From Hymenobacter duratus (GTDB lineage Bacteria; Bacteroidota; Bacteroidia; Cytophagales; Hymenobacteraceae): a stretch of 64,000 nt of DNA. The notes under the pieces are model-generated. The model did no database searches, had not been told where the DNA came from, and was given only the letters and a program-made list of their open reading frames with translations. This document shows, one piece after another, positions 59,065-64,000 of this stretch (position 1 is its first letter; every line of letters begins with the position of its first letter). Location: positions 1,508,501 to 1,572,500 of the forward strand of contig NZ_JACWZZ010000001.1 in the NCBI RefSeq assembly GCF_014698995.1, read 5' to 3'. The translations under genes were made by a program, and so were the position numbers.

Positions 59065-59682
59065 TTAGCTGCCCAGGCCGGGTAGCTGCACCACTTGCTT
59101 GGTGCGGGGAGAATACGCAATGCGCCGCCGGTCTTCCTTGCCAACCAGGTACACGAACCCAATGGCGTCGGGCCGCTTCCGGATATCTTCCCAGGTAGTC
59201 CGGTCAGCACCGCCTTCCTGGTAGGCGTCTTTAGCGGCCAGAGCGGGCCTGCGGAAATTCTTTTCAGCGAAAAATTCGTCCATGCGGCGCCGGACGTACG
59301 CTTCGCGTTCCGCAGCAGTGACGGTGGGCGTCTTCATCTCATTCACCAGGCTGGCTTCCAGATCAGCAGGCGTGAGTATCTCCCGGAAGATAACTTGGCC
59401 GGCCGCGTCTGTGATGGTGAAGGTGATTTCGCCGGTTAGCACGTCTTTGCCGCGCAGTGTCAACCTAAACTCATCGGGAGAGGCCGGGGCAGAAAATATA
59501 TGACGGCTACGGACGGTTTTGAGCGTATCGGATTGAGGGGTGGTGGCGCGGGCCCGGGCGGTATCCATCGGCTCCAGTCGCGTTACGGTATCGGGCGTGG
59601 CGGCGGCTGGGGCCTGCCGCGTGTCGGGCGTGGAGCAGGCAGCCAACAGGCCGAAAAGCGGAAAAAGCAACGTGGTACGCAT
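59065..59682 (-). CDS. Lipoprotein, unknown function
   Basis: 205 residues from the ATG at 59680-59682 with lipobox LLAAC (Cys16). A Thr/Ala/Pro-rich linker (18-60) leads to a mixed alpha/beta part (FRLTLRGKDVLTGEITFTI, ILTPADLEASLVNEM) and a basic tail. No family recognised. It may be the last gene of a leftward unit with the UbiA gene. Confidence 0.8.
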   Translation of the reverse strand: MRTTLLFPLFGLLAACSTPDTRQAPAAATPDTVTRLEPMDTARARATTPQSDTLKTVRSRHIFSAPASPDEFRLTLRGKDVLTGEITFTITDAAGQVIFREILTPADLEASLVNEMKTPTVTAAEREAYVRRRMDEFFAEKNFRRPALAAKDAYQEGGADRTTWEDIRKRPDAIGFVYLVGKEDRRRIAYSPRTKQVVQLPGLGS

Positions 59683-59766
59683 AGCGAGGCAGGTAGAATA
59701 GTTCTGGCGCCAATACGCGGTTTGCTTCACTTGTGTTGAGGCGCAACTGGGAGGGAGGCGGCCGTT

Positions 59767-60639
59767 TTACCAGAGTAGCATCAGCATAAAAGCCACGCTC
59801 AGGCACACCGACGATACCTGATTCATGCGCATGGTATGCTCGAAATCGGCGGCCGCCGGGTTGCGCCACACCGCCCAAGCCCAGCGGCTGAACAGAAAAA
59901 CGACCGGACCGGTAGCCACCAGAAAAATGAGCAGATGCCCAATTTCCTGGCGCAGCCACAGCGTATAGGCCAGCACGGCCGCCCCCGCAAGCAGGCCGCC
60001 CGCGGCAAATACAAACGTGCCCCGGATACCCAGTAACAGGCTCAGGGTTCGGTCGCCCCGGCGGGCGTCTTCCTGGTGCTGGTATACCTGCGTGAGCGGG
60101 TAGGAGCCGCACAGGAACAGGCTGCTCACGAGAGCCAGCAGCAGGTTGGTAGGTTCTGCTATGGCGTCCCAGGAAGTTCCGGCGCCCACCTGCGTCATCA
60201 GAAACGTGAAGGCCCCCTGGAATATCACCACCACCAGCGTGCTGAGTAGCGGGTACTTCTTGAGCCGGATGCCTTCGTAGCTGTAGGCTTTCGAAACCAA
60301 CAGGTAAATGGCGACCAGAAGGCCAAACCACGGGCTGAGCAGCACGCCCCCCAGCACCGCCAGCCCATCGAACAGGTACACCAGATGCAGCAGCTCCGCC
60401 GATACTTTGGGCGGATGCTTCAGCCCGCCGATACTGCCTTCGTCCCGGTCGTAGTAGGAATTGTAGCCATTGGAAGCCGGGTAAGCCAGCAGGTGCAATA
60501 TCACAAACGCGCCCCCGGCCCGCCACCCACTAATCGGCTCCCGCAGGGCACTCAGCCCAAACCAGAAAATGGGCATCAGATACACGGAAAAAGGAATCCG
60601 CAGCAGCGGCAGGGCCTTTTTGTAGTTAGTGATTAGCAA
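59767..60639 (-). CDS. UbiA-family prenyltransferase
   Basis: 290 residues with a TTG start at 60639-60637; the first ATG (60732) would add 31 residues from spacer-repeat DNA. About eight hydrophobic segments. The first Asp-rich motif is N60-SYYD64-RD (NGYNSYYDRDEGSIGG), and the second is VYQHQEDARRGDRTL. UbiA proteins transfer a prenyl chain to an aromatic or other acceptor in the membrane (quinone, heme or carotenoid-type pathways). The acceptor is unclear; a membrane-associated methyltransferase gene lies just upstream on the same strand. Confidence 0.9.
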   Translation of the reverse strand: MLITNYKKALPLLRIPFSVYLMPIFWFGLSALREPISGWRAGGAFVILHLLAYPASNGYNSYYDRDEGSIGGLKHPPKVSAELLHLVYLFDGLAVLGGVLLSPWFGLLVAIYLLVSKAYSYEGIRLKKYPLLSTLVVVIFQGAFTFLMTQVGAGTSWDAIAEPTNLLLALVSSLFLCGSYPLTQVYQHQEDARRGDRTLSLLLGIRGTFVFAAGGLLAGAAVLAYTLWLRQEIGHLLIFLVATGPVVFLFSRWAWAVWRNPAAADFEHTMRMNQVSSVCLSVAFMLMLLW

Positions 60640-60767
60640 GTAGCAATGAGGAATTGGGAGTGAGAAGCCGAAGGTCAGTTGAACAGGCTTGTACGCCTGC
60701 TGCTCTGGTTTTGGGCGCCAAAGAAGCTCCAATTACTCATTACTAATTATCAATTACTAATTACTCA
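60640..60767. repeat. AT-rich spacer repeat region (AATTACTAATTACT type)
   Basis: 60728-60767 is a chain of AATTACT/AATTATC/CATTACT units; a related piece is at 60630-60640. The last codons and the stop of the methyltransferase gene (60757-60759) lie in this repeat, and the TTG of the UbiA gene abuts the other side. Confidence 0.7.
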
Positions 60768-61548
60768 CCGGCACCCCAATCAGGTACGTTACCTGCGGGC
60801 CCCAGGTATGGCGGACTTTGCCGGCCTGCCAGCGGAAGCGGCCGTCCGGGTCGGCGCGGCGGGCCAGCGCCAGCAGCTGCTCGGGCGGATACATGCGCAG
60901 GATGGACACCGTGCCGTCCCAGATGGTAAACAGCGGAATGAGCGGCACTACATAGGTAAATAGCAGTCGGCTGAGCCGGACAGGACGGATAAAGGGCGTG
61001 ATGAGCAACTGCGCCACGGGCAAGACGGTCCAGGCCAGCAGAATTTCCAGCCATGATTTTCCGGCGCCTTCAAACACACCAATTCCGGCCTGCTGCCGCA
61101 CGGCATCGGCCAGCAGCGCCTCGGCCTGGGGTGGCGAAAAGTGATGAAACGCGGAAAACACCGTGCGAAATCCGGCCAGCTCAGGCGGTACAGCCAATGC
61201 GTCTACACTGGCAGGCGCAAAAGAAAGGCCTGGCGTGCGGGCTGCCAGCAACTGCCAGGCCGCCGGCTGAGGGTACAAGTCAGTGAGCGTGACCTGAGCA
61301 TTTGGAAGGCCACTCTCGCGCAGACTGCGCAACACGCCTTCGGTGCCGCCACCCGCGCCGGCGCATAGCTCCAGCAAGTGCGGGGCACGGCCGGTTTTCT
61401 GCAGCGCCCCGCGCAGCAGCGGCACAACAGGCTGATACGTGCCCAGCGCCGAAATCATGAAGCGCAGGTAGTCCATCATGCCCGCCCGCACGACTGCAGG
61501 AAACCAGGGCAGGTCTTCAAACTCGAACAGCTGGAGGCGTAGTTTCAC
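60757..61548 (-). CDS. Class I SAM-dependent methyltransferase, membrane-associated
   Basis: 263 residues, GTG start at 61548-61546 (MKLRLQLFEFEDLPWFP, where relatives begin). SAM motif LLELCAGAGGGTEGVL near 58-73; motif II region VTLTDLYP; motif IV FSAFHHF. One or two hydrophobic segments near 170-210 (LLAWTVLPVAQLLITPFI, LLFTYVVPLIPLF) suggest membrane contact. Substrate unknown. Same strand as UbiA with a 117-base repeat-bearing spacer, so a joint lipid or quinone pathway is possible. Confidence 0.88.
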   Translation of the reverse strand: MKLRLQLFEFEDLPWFPAVVRAGMMDYLRFMISALGTYQPVVPLLRGALQKTGRAPHLLELCAGAGGGTEGVLRSLRESGLPNAQVTLTDLYPQPAAWQLLAARTPGLSFAPASVDALAVPPELAGFRTVFSAFHHFSPPQAEALLADAVRQQAGIGVFEGAGKSWLEILLAWTVLPVAQLLITPFIRPVRLSRLLFTYVVPLIPLFTIWDGTVSILRMYPPEQLLALARRADPDGRFRWQAGKVRHTWGPQVTYLIGVPVSN

Positions 61549-61631
61549 CCCCGAACATACGCAGAACCCAGCCGACGTGACTTTAGGCTATAGCAGGCCG
61601 CCAACTGAAGGCCGGAAAGCTTTTCCTGCCA

Positions 61632-62081
61632 TCAGTAGCCAGTCTTGCGGGTGTAGTTGTCTTCTTCAATAATATAAGAGCCGTTTGCAGCGCTTCGATG
61701 CCGCCATTTCAGCGTCAAGCTCTTCTCCGATAAGCGTAGCACAGTACGCTCCTCTAGCGGAATGCCGGCGCCTTCCTGAAAGTAGAAGGTTAGTTGGCGG
61801 CCTTGCTGAGCAAACACCAGCGGGGCATAGCGGGTATCGGCCGTACGGTAGTTAATTATTGAAGAAGCCGATATAACTGTGGGCGTCGGAGAAGGGCTAG
61901 GTGTCCGTTTCTGCACATAAATGCGCTTGTCAGCGGCGTCGTAGTACTGCAGCGAGGCACCCGTCAGGTCCCAGCGACCTTCCAGGGAAGCCGGCTCTTC
62001 CTTTCTGCAGCTACTGGCGCCAAGCAAGGCAAAAAAAGCGAAACACATCGTGCGCGCTATTCGGGGAAGCATGTCAGCCAT
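61632..62081 (-). CDS. Small lipoprotein, lipocalin-like
   Basis: 149 residues from the ATG at 62081-62079 (an ATG at 62072 is also possible). Hydrophobic leader ending at Cys25 (GASSC, acceptable lipobox). The mature part starts SLEGRWDLTGASLQYYD, which is reminiscent of lipocalin-like lipoproteins of Bacteroidota, and continues in beta strands. Family match weak; function unknown. Confidence 0.75.
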   Translation of the reverse strand: MADMLPRIARTMCFAFFALLGASSCRKEEPASLEGRWDLTGASLQYYDAADKRIYVQKRTPSPSPTPTVISASSIINYRTADTRYAPLVFAQQGRQLTFYFQEGAGIPLEERTVLRLSEKSLTLKWRHRSAANGSYIIEEDNYTRKTGY

Positions 62082-62127
62082 AGAAATAAAGTGTGTTGGG
62101 GAAACTACTCTGAAGGCAACCCGGCAC

Positions 62128-62160
62128 AAAAAAAGGGCCACTTATGATTAGGTAGGCCAC
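62128..62160 (-). terminator. Probable terminator of the gene at 62160
   Basis: Read leftward, a GGCC-containing imperfect hairpin begins at the stop codon and is followed by seven Ts (62134-62128). Confidence 0.55.
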
Positions 62161-62666
62161 TACCCGCTGACAGCGGCCCGCCGCGCCACGCCCACCTGGC
62201 TCAGGCCCAACCGCCACGCCGCTGCCACCGACGCTACCAGCCACGGCAGGCTCAGGCCGAAAAACAGAACCAGGCTGCCGTCAATCCGCTGCATTATTGG
62301 AACGTCAAATACGAAAGGAATGCTCAGGCCGGACTGCCGATACAACTGCCAGAATCCCCAGAAAGCCGCTACAACTCCTTCGAATACCAGCGCCGTTCGG
62401 AGCAGCAGCCCGGCAGTGGAAGTTGCCACACGGAACACCCGGTGCATCAGTCGCAGCCGCACCAGATTGCCCAGTAAGGCCGGCACTCCGGCCAACAGGA
62501 GTAGAATAACAAAGGTGGTAGGCAGGTCCTCAAAGAAGCGTAGCAGCCTGTTGGGTTGGTAGTAGAATGACAGAAAAAACAGGAAAATAGCTCCTAAGAG
62601 CAGTAGTCCCCACCACCACGAAAGCCAAAAGTGTCGCTTGGCCAGCGTCCAGGAGTCGTGTTTCAT
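62160..62666 (-). CDS. Integral membrane protein, unknown function
   Basis: 168 residues with four hydrophobic segments (about 15-33, 48-68, 86-108, 130-150) and Arg-rich loops. No motif. Divergent from the gene at 62741, with a palindrome (62708-62729) in the 74-base gap, so both could be controlled by the same regulator. Confidence 0.78.
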   Translation of the reverse strand: MKHDSWTLAKRHFWLSWWWGLLLLGAIFLFFLSFYYQPNRLLRFFEDLPTTFVILLLLAGVPALLGNLVRLRLMHRVFRVATSTAGLLLRTALVFEGVVAAFWGFWQLYRQSGLSIPFVFDVPIMQRIDGSLVLFFGLSLPWLVASVAAAWRLGLSQVGVARRAAVSG

Positions 62667-62707
62667 AGAATTAATATAGAGCAGTGCTTGCGAAGAAGAA
62701 AAACTTT

Positions 62708-62729
62708 ACTTTGCTTTGCAATACAAAGT
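62708..62729. promoter_or_regulatory. Operator-like palindrome ACTTTG...CAAAGT in a divergent promoter region
   Basis: CTTTG-CAATA-CAAAG (62714-62728), also readable as ACTTTG/CAAAGT arms (62708-62713, 62724-62729). Same CTTTG-N5-CAAAG core as the site at 63822-63840. Confidence 0.6.
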
Positions 62730-62740
62730 GCTTTTTGAAA

Positions 62741-63382
62741 ATGATGAAGCCAGCCGTTGACCCCTTAGCCCAGCTTACCGAGATTCGGGCCATTATGGAA
62801 CGTTCTTCCCGTTTCATTTCGCTCAGTGGCCTGAGCGGGGTAGGAGCGGGCGTGGTGGCCTTGGCTGGCGCCGGTGCCGGGCACTGGTTTTTGCGCCACG
62901 AATACGGCGACCGGGGGTATCTGCGGCTGCTGGAAAGTACCGAGCAGGAGCGCACGTTGGTACTGCCCTACCTGATGGCGCTGGCCGCCGCCATGATTGG
63001 GGCCGCGCTGGCCGTGGCCATTTTTTTTACCTTGCGCCGCGCCCGCCGGACAGGCACGGGGCTCTGGAACACGCTGGGCCGGCGGCTGGCCATGAGCCTG
63101 GCCATTCCGCTGGTGGCGGGCGGCTTGTTTTGCCTAGCGCTGTTCGTGCGTGGGGCCGTGAGCCTGGTGATACCGGGCATGCTGCTGTTCTATGGGCTGG
63201 CCCTGCTCAACGCCAGCAAGTACACGCTCGACGAAATCAGGTGGCTGGGCCTCACCCAGATAGCACTTGGGCTAGCTGCCATGTTGCTGCCGGGGGCCGG
63301 ATTGTTGTTCTTTGCGCTCGGATTCGGGCTGGGGCACATCGGCTACGGCCTGCTGATGTACAACCGCTACGAGCGTAAATGA
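62741..63382 (+). CDS. Integral membrane protein, unknown function
   Basis: 213 residues from the ATG at 62741 (or 62744). A short soluble start (VDPLAQLTEIRAIMERSSRFISLSGLSG) is followed by about six hydrophobic segments. Such proteins are frequently paired with a small winged-helix regulator and CreD-like genes in Bacteroidota, as here. The next gene, 125 bases away, is that regulator. No catalytic motif. Confidence 0.83.
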   Translation: MMKPAVDPLAQLTEIRAIMERSSRFISLSGLSGVGAGVVALAGAGAGHWFLRHEYGDRGYLRLLESTEQERTLVLPYLMALAAAMIGAALAVAIFFTLRRARRTGTGLWNTLGRRLAMSLAIPLVAGGLFCLALFVRGAVSLVIPGMLLFYGLALLNASKYTLDEIRWLGLTQIALGLAAMLLPGAGLLFFALGFGLGHIGYGLLMYNRYERK

Positions 63383-63438
63383 GGCGGATGCTGCGGAGAA
63401 GGTGCTGACGGAAGATGGTAAAATCCAGGCACCGCCTT

Positions 63439-63468
63439 CACCCAGCACCCAGCACCCAGCACCCAGCA
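63439..63468. repeat. Heptamer tandem repeat (CACCCAG), about four copies
   Basis: Four exact seven-base units precede the AT-rich spacer before the winged-helix gene; similar in size to the TCACCTG array at 38406. Confidence 0.9.
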
Positions 63469-63507
63469 CTCAACAATTATCAATCGACAATCAGCAAACC
63501 AGCATTC

Positions 63508-63807
63508 TTGAAACACGTCATCCACACGCTCAATAAAGCTTTTGACCACCGCGTGCGGCTGGGCGTGATGGCCGTGCTCATGGCGAATGATGCCGTAAGC
63601 TTCAATGAACTAAAGGAAGCTCTCGACCTCACCGACGGCAACCTGGCCAGCCACGTAGCCGCGCTGGAAAAAGCAGGCTATGTGCAGGTCAGCAAGCAGT
63701 TTGTGGGCAAGAAGCCCAACACGACTTATACCGCCTCTACGGAAGGTAAAGGCGCTTTTCAGGATCATTTGGCAGCTTTGGAAAAGCTTCTTCGTGGTGG
63801 AAGCTAA
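63508..63807 (+). CDS. Small winged-helix transcriptional regulator
   Basis: 99 residues with a TTG start at 63508 (M-KHVIHTLNKAFDHRVRLGVMAVL); upstream codons come from tandem repeat and AT-rich spacer DNA. The whole protein is a MarR/ArsR-type winged helix: SFNELKEALDLTDGNLASHVAALEKAGYVQVSK with a beta-wing VGKKPNTTYTASTEG. Members of this short family usually sit next to a gene for an inner-membrane protein. Two matching CTTTG-N5-CAAAG palindromes flank the unit (62714, 63824), probably its own binding sites. Confidence 0.93.
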   Translation: MKHVIHTLNKAFDHRVRLGVMAVLMANDAVSFNELKEALDLTDGNLASHVAALEKAGYVQVSKQFVGKKPNTTYTASTEGKGAFQDHLAALEKLLRGGS

Positions 63808-63821
63808 TTTTTTTGCCCTTT

Positions 63822-63840
63822 AACTTTGAAATGCAAAGTT
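63822..63840. promoter_or_regulatory. Operator-like palindrome AACTTTG-N5-CAAAGTT
   Basis: Exact seven-base arms (63822-63828, 63834-63840) around AAATG, 80 bases before the next ATG (63919), in an AT-rich promoter region. Confidence 0.7.
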
Positions 63841-63918
63841 CTTTAAATTTTTTTTTGAGTAAGTCCTGATGAGTCAGCCGCCACTTATTACCAAAAACAT
63901 AAACTAATACCCAGAGCA

Positions 63919-64000
63919 ATGAATACTTCCATTCCGGTTGCAGGCTCCCGATTTGCGCCTGATGCTGCACTGTCAGCGCCCCGTCTCACGCTTACTACTC
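63919..64000 (+). CDS. Partial CDS, N-terminus only
   Basis: The ATG at 63919 opens a frame that runs off the window after 27 codons (MNTSIPVAGSRFAPDAA...). The piece is polar and gives no family. Its position behind a small winged-helix regulator and an operator-like palindrome recalls the regulator-CreD gene order of other Bacteroidota, but this is inference only. Confidence 0.55.
   Translation, partial: MNTSIPVAGSRFAPDAALSAPRLTLTT

Overview
The window looks like chromosomal DNA of a Bacteroidota bacterium of the Cytophagales, most likely Hymenobacter or a close relative. This is inferred from the high GC content, start codons without Shine-Dalgarno sequences, several TAnnTTTG-type -7 promoter boxes, a C-terminal type IX secretion (T9SS) sorting domain, a SusC-like TonB receptor, TSP3-OmpA proteins and a large Rho with a disordered insert. 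No insertion sequence, prophage, integrase or CRISPR array was seen. It reads as core chromosome with scattered lineage-specific genes. Layout: 1-8 kb holds a partial VTT-type membrane protein, a cystathionine gamma-synthase/lyase, a 1486-residue secreted multidomain protein (sugar-dehydrogenase propeller, PKD-like and carbohydrate-binding modules, T9SS tail) and a metallo-beta-lactamase-fold hydrolase. 8-20 kb holds three OmpA-family proteins, class I aldolase FbaB, AccD, a HhH-GPD DNA glycosylase, a radical SAM protein, a gamma-carbonic anhydrase, a CNNM/CorC transporter-like protein and a DsbD-type reductase. 20-25 kb holds an aberrant class II tRNA-like gene, an Lrp/AsnC regulator, a MORN/TonB protein, thioredoxin, and a GbsR/MarR regulator with two matching operators flanking it. 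25-39 kb is mostly minus strand: DnaE, two LysM proteins (one an MltD-like lytic transglycosylase), a TonB receptor, an O-methyltransferase, a stand-alone SRA/YDG-domain protein, an M16 peptidase and a family 9 glycosyltransferase. 39-54 kb holds an unknown acidic protein, an aminopeptidase P, a duplicated pair of TSP3-OmpA barrels, small lipoproteins, an EVE-domain protein, PolX with a degenerate polymerase site, a second GT9, a lipoprotein and an OsmC protein. 54-64 kb holds SerS, Rho, a DsbA-like protein, UbiA and methyltransferase genes, and a small winged-helix regulator with matching palindromes on each side of its locus. Themes: outer-membrane and envelope proteins dominate, with housekeeping genes (accD, fbaB, dnaE, serS, rho, trxA) between them. 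Convergent pairs are separated by long perfect hairpins. A family of palindromic repeats (GTCATnCnGAGC type) and a set of AT-rich or heptameric spacer repeats punctuate the intergenic DNA. Some of the latter supply the start or stop codons of the adjacent genes. The most unusual object is the tRNA-like gene at 20242-20356: canonical class II tRNA signature bases, a 46-nt variable region, a CUC anticodon, a U1-A72 pair and G73, with its own promoter-like box and intrinsic terminator.
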